Shown here piece by piece: positions 57,024 to 64,000 of a stretch of 64,000 nt of DNA. The notes under the pieces were generated by a model that saw nothing but the letters and a program-made list of their open reading frames with translations, did no database searches and was not told the DNA's origin. The position numbers were made by a program, and so were the translations under genes. Source of the DNA: Flavobacteriales bacterium (GTDB taxonomy: Bacteria > Bacteroidota > Bacteroidia > Flavobacteriales_F > PHOS-HE28); assembly GCA_018057455.1 (NCBI GenBank), contig JAGPDT010000012.1, forward strand, positions 1 to 64,000, given 5' to 3'. Within the stretch, counting starts at the first letter, position 1. Every line of letters begins with the position of its first letter.

Positions 57024-58619
57024 TCAATGGATGTTCTTCTCCCGCATCACCGCCTTCAGCCACCGCAGCAGGAAGAAGAGCATCAGCGCGGCGGCCAAGG
57101 CCAAGGCGAAGTTCATCACGAAGAAGTACGATTTGTCCTCAAAACCTTCCCACAATCCGCTGAGCATGCCGCTGAGCTTGTTGCCCACCGAGGTGCTGAG
57201 GAAGAAACCGCCCATCATCAACGCGGTGATCCGCGGTGGGCTGAGCTTGCTTACCAGCGAGAGGCCCATGGGCGACAGGCACAGTTCGCCCACGGTGATC
57301 ACGCCATAACTGGCGATCAGCCACCAGCTGCTGGCCTTGGTCTCAAGGTTGTTGGTGGCCATCACCGCGCCCACCATCACCAGCGCCGATAGCGCGGTGA
57401 TCACCAGGCCGATGGCGATCTTGGTGGGCGTGCTCGGCTCCTTTTTCCGGCTGCGCATCCAGCCCCAGAACCCCACGATCACCGGGGTGAGCAGCACCAC
57501 CCAAAAGGGGTTGATGCTTTGGTAGAGCTGCGTGGAGTACAATTTCAGGCTCTGGCCATCCGCGGGCATTTCCGCCGCCGGCACCGTGGCGAAGTACTGC
57601 GCGCTCTTTTCATCGGTGGCAGCGCCGTTGTTGGTCACGGTTTGGGCCATGCCCAGATCGTCCGCCACGTTGCTTACCGCCAGCGGCATCTCGCGGTCGG
57701 TATAGTCCTTGGCCCACACGGTGAGGGCGTCGCCGTTCTGGTGGAACACCGCCCAGAAGATCACCAAGCAGCCGAACACGGCCAGCAGCGCGCCGATGGG
57801 CCGTTTGTCCTCCGCGTTCGCCTTCATGTACAGGTAGATGAAGAAGGCCACCACCGGGATGCAGCCGAAGATGAACGCGTCGTTGGTGTCGGTGCCCAGG
57901 AGGTTGCCGGGGATCAAGTAGCCCAGCACGCCAAAGATGAACATGGGCACCAGGGTGCTCAGGAGGATCCTGCCCGTGCTCATGTCGCCCGGCTGCATGG
58001 GCTTCAACACGTCGGCATGTTTCACCCAACGGCCACCGCTGATGAAGATCGCCACGCCGATGAGCATGCCCACGCCCGCCGCGGCGAAGGCATGACCCCA
58101 GCCGTAGTTGATCTGCATGTAGGCCGCCACGAAGTTGCAGACGAAGGCACCGATGTTGATGCCCATGTAGAAGATGTTGAAGCCCGCATCCTTGTTGTCG
58201 CGGTACTTGTCATCGTTGTACAAGTTGCCCACCAGGGTGCTGATGTTGGGCTTGAACATGCCGTTGCCCAGGATGATCAGTAGCAGGCCTACGTAGAACG
58301 CGGTGGCGCTGTGTACGGCCAGGGTGAGGTAGCCCGAGGCCATGAGCAAGCCGCCGATGAGGATGCTCTTGCGGAAGCCCAGGATGCGGTCCGCCAACAA
58401 GCCGCCCAGGAAAGGCGTGAGGTATACCAGGCCGAGGTAGGTGCCGTAAATGTCGCTCTTCTTCAATGCGTCGAAGCCCATGCCGCCGTTGTCCCAGCTG
58501 TCCAGCATGTATAGGCTGAAGATGCCCAGCATGAGGTAGTAGCCGAAGCGTTCCCACATCTCGGTGAAGAAGAGGACGTAGAGGCCTTTTGGGTGCTTGC
58601 CGGTGGTGGTGGTGGGCAT
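57024..58619 (-). CDS. POT-family peptide/proton symporter (second of three)
   Basis: 531 residues. The ExxER motif is in TEMWERFGYYLMLGIFS. The family motif FNIFYMGINIGAFVCNFVAA is present, and SPMGLSLVSKLSPPRITALMM near the end. It is longer than its neighbours because of a roughly 60-residue periplasmic loop (DREMPLAVSNVADDLG and on) between spans. Its different loop suggests a different peptide specificity or an interaction partner. Confidence 0.93.
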   Translation of the reverse strand: MPTTTTGKHPKGLYVLFFTEMWERFGYYLMLGIFSLYMLDSWDNGGMGFDALKKSDIYGTYLGLVYLTPFLGGLLADRILGFRKSILIGGLLMASGYLTLAVHSATAFYVGLLLIILGNGMFKPNISTLVGNLYNDDKYRDNKDAGFNIFYMGINIGAFVCNFVAAYMQINYGWGHAFAAAGVGMLIGVAIFISGGRWVKHADVLKPMQPGDMSTGRILLSTLVPMFIFGVLGYLIPGNLLGTDTNDAFIFGCIPVVAFFIYLYMKANAEDKRPIGALLAVFGCLVIFWAVFHQNGDALTVWAKDYTDREMPLAVSNVADDLGMAQTVTNNGAATDEKSAQYFATVPAAEMPADGQSLKLYSTQLYQSINPFWVVLLTPVIVGFWGWMRSRKKEPSTPTKIAIGLVITALSALVMVGAVMATNNLETKASSWWLIASYGVITVGELCLSPMGLSLVSKLSPPRITALMMGGFFLSTSVGNKLSGMLSGLWEGFEDKSYFFVMNFALALAAALMLFFLLRWLKAVMREKNIH

Positions 58620-58647
58620 CGTCTGGGAATATGGATCGTGGCAGGGA

Positions 58648-60129
58648 TCACCGGATGCCGTGGAACAATTTGTTCACCAACGGGCTGATGAGGACCAGGA
58701 ACAGGCCGAGCCCAACGGTCACGTAGCCGATGTTGCTGTAAACGTCCACATAGGTGGCCAGGCTGGCGGCTTTGTCCAGCACTTCGCCTTGCGCCGCCTC
58801 ATGGCTGGCCCCCGTAAGGGTTGCGAGCAGGCCCGCGGCATAGTTCGCCCCGGCGATGCTGAGGAACCACGCGCCCATGGCCGTGGCGGTCATGTCCTTG
58901 GGGACCAGTTTGGTCACCATGCTCAAGCCGATCGGGCTCAGGAAGAGTTCGCCGGTGGTGTGCAGCATGTACAGCAACGCCAAGGTCCACAACGGCACTT
59001 GGTATTCAATGGCCATGGGAGCGGCGATCAACACCACCAGATAGCCCAGGCCCAATTGAAGGATGCCCAGCCCGAATTTCATCGGGATGCTCGGGTCTTT
59101 GTGGGCTTTTTTCAAGCGGAGCCACATCACCGAGAAGATGGATCCGAAGAGCAGGATGTATGCCGGATTGAAGAACTGCGTGGTGGCAGCTCCCATTTCC
59201 CAACCGAAGACATGGCGGTCCACGTTGCGTTCGGCGAAGAGCGTGAGGCTGCTGCCCGCCTGTTCGAAGCAGGCCCAGAACACCACGTTGAAGACCATCA
59301 GGATGATGAACCCGAACATTTTATCCAGTTGCACCTTGCCATCCTTGATGCCGCGTGCGATGAGGCTGCCGATGACGTAAACCGCCACGGCCACCAGCAC
59401 ATAGCCTGCAATGGTGGTGTTGCGCAGCAGGAAGTAGAGCACCGGGACCAAGGCCAGGCAGCCCAACACCACGGCGGTGAAGGGGCTCAATGGACCGAAC
59501 TTCGGCTTGAACAGGGTTTCCGGTGAAGGAGGTGCGCTCACCTGGGCATAGTGCTTGCTGCCCAGTTGGAATATGACGATGCCCAACAACATGCCGAAGC
59601 CCGCCAATGCGAAGCCGTACTGCGCGCCATAGATGTTGCCCACTTCGGCACAGACGGTAGTGGCCAGCAAGGCCCCGAGATTGATGCCGATGTAGAAGAT
59701 GGTGAATCCACTGTCCTTCCGCGAATCGCCATCCGGGTACAGTTTACCCACCATGGTGCTGATGTTCGGCTTGAACAGGCCGTTGCCCACGATGATGATC
59801 GCCATGCCCCAGAAGAGCATCAGTTCCGTGCCGCCAACGATCACGAACTCCCCGACCGCCATCAACAATCCTCCAAAGAGCACAGCCAAGCGCGAGCCGA
59901 GGATATTGTCCGCAATGCGGCCACCGATCACGGGCATCACGTAGACCAGCGCCGTGTAGGCCCCATACACCGCGAAGCCCCGGTTGTCGCCCATCGCCAA
60001 GGACTTCACCAAGTACAGCAGCAACAAGGCCCGCATGCCGTAATAGCAGAAGCGTTCCCACATCTCGGCCGCGAACAGCCAATAGAGCCCTTGCGGGTGT
60101 CCTTTCTCAACGAGCGTCGTGTTCGTCAT
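58648..60129 (-). CDS. POT-family peptide/proton symporter (third of three)
   Basis: 493 residues. The ExxER motif is in AAEMWERFCYYGMRALL. FTIFYIGINLGALLATTVCA and SPIGLSMVTKLVPKDMTATAM are present. It lies 28 bases upstream of the second POT gene, so the two are likely one transcript. It starts 193 bases downstream of the DPP IV gene's stop on the same strand, so all four may be transcribed together. Confidence 0.93.
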   Translation of the reverse strand: MTNTTLVEKGHPQGLYWLFAAEMWERFCYYGMRALLLLYLVKSLAMGDNRGFAVYGAYTALVYVMPVIGGRIADNILGSRLAVLFGGLLMAVGEFVIVGGTELMLFWGMAIIIVGNGLFKPNISTMVGKLYPDGDSRKDSGFTIFYIGINLGALLATTVCAEVGNIYGAQYGFALAGFGMLLGIVIFQLGSKHYAQVSAPPSPETLFKPKFGPLSPFTAVVLGCLALVPVLYFLLRNTTIAGYVLVAVAVYVIGSLIARGIKDGKVQLDKMFGFIILMVFNVVFWACFEQAGSSLTLFAERNVDRHVFGWEMGAATTQFFNPAYILLFGSIFSVMWLRLKKAHKDPSIPMKFGLGILQLGLGYLVVLIAAPMAIEYQVPLWTLALLYMLHTTGELFLSPIGLSMVTKLVPKDMTATAMGAWFLSIAGANYAAGLLATLTGASHEAAQGEVLDKAASLATYVDVYSNIGYVTVGLGLFLVLISPLVNKLFHGIR

Positions 60130-60322
60130 GGGGTGGTTTTATCGGTAGGTGCCTCACCGAAGGCGCGGCAAGGTAGAGGAAAGAGGGTTTGCCCGGGATG
60201 GGTGTTTTCCGATGCTGGATGTCCCAGGTCTTGTCCCATGCTGGCGGTCCGATGTCCTCTGCAACTCAGGCATCGGCCATCAAGCTGAGGACCTCGGACA
60301 AGCCGCATGGGCTCTTCCCCCC

Positions 60323-62521
60323 TCAAAGCTTCTCCAGCACGAAGTCCGTCATCAAGGTGAACAGGTGCAGGCGCGTGGTGCCGCCGTAGATGCCGTGGTT
60401 CTTGTCCGGGTACATCATTTCGGTGAACTGCTTGTTGGCCTTCACCAGTGCGGTGGTCATTTCGGCGCTGTTCTGGAAGTGTACGTTGTCATCGGCCAGG
60501 CCGTGTACCAGCAGGTAGTTGCCTTTCAGCTCCGCCACGTGGTTGATGGGGCTGTTGTCGTCGTAGCCCGTGGCGTTGTCCTTGGGCAGGCCCATGTAGC
60601 GCTCGGTGTAGATGCTGTCGTAATAGCGCCAGTTGGTCACCGGGGCCACGGCAATGGCGGCTTTGAAGGTGTCCGCGCCCTTGGTGATGCACAGCGAGCT
60701 CATGTAGCCGCCGTAGCTCCAGCCCTGGATGCCGATGCGCGCCGCGTCCACGTACGGCAATTGGCCCAGCCACTTGGCCACGGCGATCTGGTCTTCGGTC
60801 TCGTACTTGCCCAGTTGCCCGTAGGTGACATGCCGGAAGTCCCGCCCCCGGTGGCCCGTTCCGCGCCCGTCCGCGCACACCACGATGTAGCCCTTTTGCG
60901 CCAGCATTTGATGCCACAGGAAGTCCCGCCCGCCCCAACGGTCCAGCACGCTGTTGCTGTTGGGGCCGCTGTACTGGGTCATGAACACCGGGTACTTCTT
61001 CGAGGCGTCGAAGCCTGGCGGCTTGACCATCCAGGCATTCAGTACCTGCCCGCCGGAAGTGGCCACCGTGATGAGTTCCTTGGGCTGTAGGCCGTATTCC
61101 TTCAGCGTTTCCCGCAGGCGCGCGTTGTCCTTGAGGATTTTCACCAGCTTGCCGCTGCCTTCATGCAGGGCAATGGTGCCGGGATCATTGGCGGTGCTGC
61201 GCGTGTTGATGAAGTACTTGAAGCCGGTGCTGAATTCCGCTTCGTTCACTCCGCCTGCCAGGCTCAGTTGTTTCAGGCCCTTGCCGTTCAGGCCCACCGA
61301 CCACACTTCCTGTTGCGTGGGGGCCAGCTTGCTGGCGGTGAAGAACACGCGTTTGGCCTTTTCATCCACACCCTGCACCTCCAGCACGTCGTAGCTGCCG
61401 GGGGTGAGCACCCGTTGCATTTGACCGTCCGCGCTGTTCCATACGATGTGGTTCCAACCGTCTTGTTCATTGGTGAGGATGAAACTTCCGTCATTCAGGA
61501 AGCTCAGGTCGTCCGTTACTTCGATGTACGTGGGACTGATTTCCTTGTAGATCAGGTTCAGGCTGGCCGCACTGGCTGTCGTGGCATCACAGGTGTAGAT
61601 GAGCTTTTCGTTCTGTAGCCGGTTCATGCGCATGAACCACACGGTGTTGGCGTTGGTGAAGCCGAAGCGCGGCAGGTAGATGTCCGTTTCCGATGTGCCC
61701 AGCGGAACAGTGGCGGCAGCCTTGGAGGACAGGTCGTACACATGCAGGCTTACCGTGCTGTTGGCCTCGCCGGCCTTGGGGTATTTGAAGCGGTATTCGC
61801 GCGGGTACAGCTGGTCTTCATAAGTGGTGAGGTCGAATTCGGGCACGGCGCTTTCATCGCTGCGCAGGTAGAGCAGCCTCTTGCCGTCGGGGCTCCATGC
61901 ATAGCCTTGCACCAAAGTGAATTCCTCCTCGTACACCCAATCGGTAGCGCCGTTGATCACCTTGTTCCATTCGCCATCGGTGGTCACGGCGGTCTCCTGC
62001 ATGGTGGCCAGTTCCACGGTGTAGAGGTTGTTGTTGCGCACGAAGGCCGCGTGCAAGCCGTCCGGGCTGAAGGTGGCCAGGCGCTGCTTGCCCTTGGTGG
62101 TGTCGGCCAAGGCTTTTACCGCCTTGCTGGCAAGGTCGTAAACGAAGTTGTACGCATAGGAGCTGTAGCGGTACAGCGGTTCGGTGGCGGTGCGCACCAT
62201 CACCTTGCGCTCATCCCCGCTCAGTGCATAATCATCCATGGCCAGGGGTTGGCCCTGCCCGCCAGGAACCAGGTCCTTGCCGTGCAGCACCGTGCCGGTG
62301 CGCTTGCCCGTTTTGTATTCGTAGATGTTCACCTCCAAGCCGCCCTCGCCCTCGTCCAAGGCCGTGTAGTGCAGGCCGTCGGCCATGCTCACCCCGCCGG
62401 AGAACCAGTCGCCGCTGAAGGTGCGGCTGTACCAGATGGCCTCGTTGGTGAGGGGCTTTTGGGCCAACGCGCTGCATGCCGTGGATAGCACCAGGGCCGC
62501 CGTGGGAATGAATTTGAGCAT
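60323..62521 (-). CDS. Dipeptidyl peptidase IV-type S9 peptidase
   Basis: 732 residues with a signal peptide ending LAQ. The N-terminal eight-bladed propeller contains TDWVYEEEFTLVQGYAWSPDG, whose Glu-Glu pair anchors the substrate N-terminus in DPP IV. The alpha/beta-hydrolase part has the nucleophile in GWSYGGYMS (S602), the acid in HGLADDNVHFQ (D677/D678) and H709 in DKNHGIYGG. It releases dipeptides, preferring Xaa-Pro, in the periplasm; those dipeptides suit the POT transporters encoded next to it. Confidence 0.95.
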   Translation of the reverse strand: MLKFIPTAALVLSTACSALAQKPLTNEAIWYSRTFSGDWFSGGVSMADGLHYTALDEGEGGLEVNIYEYKTGKRTGTVLHGKDLVPGGQGQPLAMDDYALSGDERKVMVRTATEPLYRYSSYAYNFVYDLASKAVKALADTTKGKQRLATFSPDGLHAAFVRNNNLYTVELATMQETAVTTDGEWNKVINGATDWVYEEEFTLVQGYAWSPDGKRLLYLRSDESAVPEFDLTTYEDQLYPREYRFKYPKAGEANSTVSLHVYDLSSKAAATVPLGTSETDIYLPRFGFTNANTVWFMRMNRLQNEKLIYTCDATTASAASLNLIYKEISPTYIEVTDDLSFLNDGSFILTNEQDGWNHIVWNSADGQMQRVLTPGSYDVLEVQGVDEKAKRVFFTASKLAPTQQEVWSVGLNGKGLKQLSLAGGVNEAEFSTGFKYFINTRSTANDPGTIALHEGSGKLVKILKDNARLRETLKEYGLQPKELITVATSGGQVLNAWMVKPPGFDASKKYPVFMTQYSGPNSNSVLDRWGGRDFLWHQMLAQKGYIVVCADGRGTGHRGRDFRHVTYGQLGKYETEDQIAVAKWLGQLPYVDAARIGIQGWSYGGYMSSLCITKGADTFKAAIAVAPVTNWRYYDSIYTERYMGLPKDNATGYDDNSPINHVAELKGNYLLVHGLADDNVHFQNSAEMTTALVKANKQFTEMMYPDKNHGIYGGTTRLHLFTLMTDFVLEKL

Positions 62522-62675
62522 GGGAAAGGTTGTGCGGCCAAGGTAGCAATGCCTACCGGCATTGGATCACCAACGGCTTGGCCCGTTCGCAATAGAACGA
62601 CTTTTTTGACCGCCCATGCCGGGGCCCCTTGCTTATGCCTTGGGTGGACGTTCAGCAGCAAAGGGCAGGCTCCTA

Positions 62676-62691
62676 CAGCATCCGGATGCTG
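62676..62691. repeat. 16-bp perfect palindrome
   Basis: CAGCATCCGGATGCTG is a perfect palindrome 25 bases beyond the stop of the gene at 62717. It could be a short terminator stem of that minus-strand gene or a protein-binding site. Confidence 0.5.
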
Positions 62692-62716
62692 AAAGAACTA
62701 CACTGGCGCTCACAGG

Positions 62717-64000
62717 CTATTTGCCGGCCCGCCCCAACTTTCCTTGCGGCAGGCGTGCTGTATCCGGCCTGGTATTCTTCACCTCCTGACGGAGTGTTGC
62801 AACCGGGCCGGGGGCTGGCGGGAAGCGCTCCAAGGAGTACCTCGCAACCGTGCCGTCGGGGAGCACCTCGTCCGCGCGGTTGGCCACCAAGGTGTACGTA
62901 AACGCTGCATTGGATTTGCCGCCTGCAAGCTCCACCACATCGAATCCCACGCCCGTTTTATTGGTTACATACACACCATTGCAGTCCCCTTCGAGTTGGA
63001 TGAAAACCCGCAAGGGGTGCATGGGGTCTACCACGATGTTCTTTGCCAAGATCGGGTCGATCGCCACATGGGTACGTCCATTCTCCAAGCGGCCCGCGCC
63101 ATAGTCCTGGAACAAGTTTTCCGGTGTTTCAGGGCATGAAAGCGCCACCAGCTCGTTGTTCAGGTCCTTGACGATGGTGTTCACCGTACCCGGACCAATG
63201 ATCTTGCGCAAACCACCTGCCCCAGCCACTTCTCGGACACCGACATACGACCAAGTCTGCGCGGTGCCACCTGCGTTTTGAACTTCAAAATAGCCACCTG
63301 CGGAGGCATTGGCGCCATTGGTGGCATTGTTGTTCGTTTCATCGGTGTTGAGGTTCGACCTGGCAAAGCCGATCACTCCATATTGTTGCCCTGTGCCCAC
63401 CACTCCTGCACCCCGGGCCGGGGTGTACACGGTGCTGCCGTTATTGCCCACCCCCACCAAGCCGATACCACCGGTGACTGCCGTACCATAACCGAATCCG
63501 CCTACGTTGGTCCCGATGATGGCGGCACCACTTCCACCGGTAAGAAAAACTCCTCCTGTATTGTTCCCGACCAGGATGGCGCCGGTGCCGGATCCATCCA
63601 AGTTCTCGCCCCTAAGTCCAAATCCCGTTGCGTTATCAGCTAATCCATAAGCCCCAATGGGCTGCATGGTTGCGGTGGTGCTGGATGCGATGCCCAGAAC
63701 GCCATACCCAAGGTCACCCGTAACCTGCCCCACTACACCGGTGCCAAGATCGGAGACGGCTTCACCCAAAACTCCTGTAAGCAGGCCCGTGGTGTTGGTG
63801 GAGGTGGACCCGCCATATACACCAACGCCCGTGCTTGCATAGCCGTTCACAGCAAAATCTCCTAAGCTTCCAATTGCTCCGGTGGTGCCCGTGCCATACA
63901 CGGAGAACACATCTCCGGCGGTGCCGGTGGTATGGTTTACCACGGTGATCCCCGTGGCCAGCACCCGCAACCGCTCATTTGCCGCCGCCGTTCCCCCGGT
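62717..64000 (-). CDS. Glycine-rich repeat surface protein, N-terminus beyond window
   Basis: At least 427 residues; the reading frame stays open to the right edge (…ANERLRVLATG), so the start lies beyond it. The visible N-terminal 200 residues consist of Gly/Thr-rich repeats with GVYGGS, GVLGEA, GVVGQ, GVLGIA and IGAYGLAD-type units, like Bacteroidota tail-fibre/collagen-like proteins. A conserved C-terminal part (GAGRLENGRTHVAIDPILAK, VFIQLEGDCNGVYVTNKTGVG) follows. No sorting domain is visible. Function is unknown; surface localisation is likely. Confidence 0.8.
   Translation of the reverse strand, partial: TGGTAAANERLRVLATGITVVNHTTGTAGDVFSVYGTGTTGAIGSLGDFAVNGYASTGVGVYGGSTSTNTTGLLTGVLGEAVSDLGTGVVGQVTGDLGYGVLGIASSTTATMQPIGAYGLADNATGFGLRGENLDGSGTGAILVGNNTGGVFLTGGSGAAIIGTNVGGFGYGTAVTGGIGLVGVGNNGSTVYTPARGAGVVGTGQQYGVIGFARSNLNTDETNNNATNGANASAGGYFEVQNAGGTAQTWSYVGVREVAGAGGLRKIIGPGTVNTIVKDLNNELVALSCPETPENLFQDYGAGRLENGRTHVAIDPILAKNIVVDPMHPLRVFIQLEGDCNGVYVTNKTGVGFDVVELAGGKSNAAFTYTLVANRADEVLPDGTVARYSLERFPPAPGPVATLRQEVKNTRPDTARLPQGKLGRAGK

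Overview
The window reads as a chromosomal segment of a high-GC member of the Bacteroidota, probably Flavobacteriales-like. Supporting features are T9SS cargo tails and a T9SS plug-type protein (DUF5103), DUF4249, DUF1573 and DUF5777 proteins, SiaB/SiaC, a DnaK with the Bacteroidota-type phosphate motif DCGGGTHD, weak Shine-Dalgarno signals, and TAnnTTTG-like -7 boxes. Genes are dense and many overlap by four bases (ATGA), so most are translationally coupled.

Layout. 1-635: 3' end of a 23S rRNA gene, 5S rRNA and a strong terminator. 678-11110: housekeeping genes (thioredoxin-like protein, dnaK, DUF4249 lipoprotein, panB, RluA-type synthase, priA, two envelope proteins). 11143-15202: a 1024-residue TerB/ABCG-type transporter convergent with a siaB-siaC phosphoswitch pair. 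15377-22985: methyltransferase, ZIP transporter, EEP-family protein, flavoprotein reductase, yajQ, a T9SS cargo protein with a PA domain and a YdcF-type protein. 23023-27622: an accessory zone with a 163-bp inverted-repeat element, a decayed Smr-like gene, a DUF523/TudS-like gene, hipA-hipB, REP-type palindromes and a PUA/EVE-like-HNH nuclease gene coupled to the gene upstream of it. 27619-30897: one gene encoding fused small and large methylmalonyl-CoA mutase subunits, interrupted in frame by two palindromic repeats. 31089-35025: an Fe-S-type Rrf2 regulator leading a compact cbb3-type oxidase operon. 35096-40946: slyD, divIC, pruA, apaG, the T9SS plug-like protein, a choice-of-anchor-L cargo protein and tRNA-Ser(CGA).

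41115-48727: a co-oriented cluster of YceI protein, LytS-type sensor kinase, LytTR regulator, two CX4CH cytochrome-like lipoproteins, an OB-fold protein, a second YceI protein and a DUF5777 barrel. I read it as a candidate envelope redox or stress-response system; this is inference from neighbourhood. 48777-55231: citrate synthase, DUF1573, MATE, a deiodinase-fold protein lacking its catalytic residue, a secreted S51/cyanophycinase-like protein and a thioredoxin. 55287-62521: three tandem POT peptide transporters next to a secreted DPP IV-type peptidase, a peptide-scavenging locus. The window ends inside a glycine-rich repeat protein whose N-terminus lies beyond the right edge.

The strongest leads are the mutase gene with palindromic repeats inserted in frame and a nuclease gene coupled to its end, the hipBA-TudS-like operon bordered by mobile repeats, and the YceI/LytTR/cytochrome cluster.
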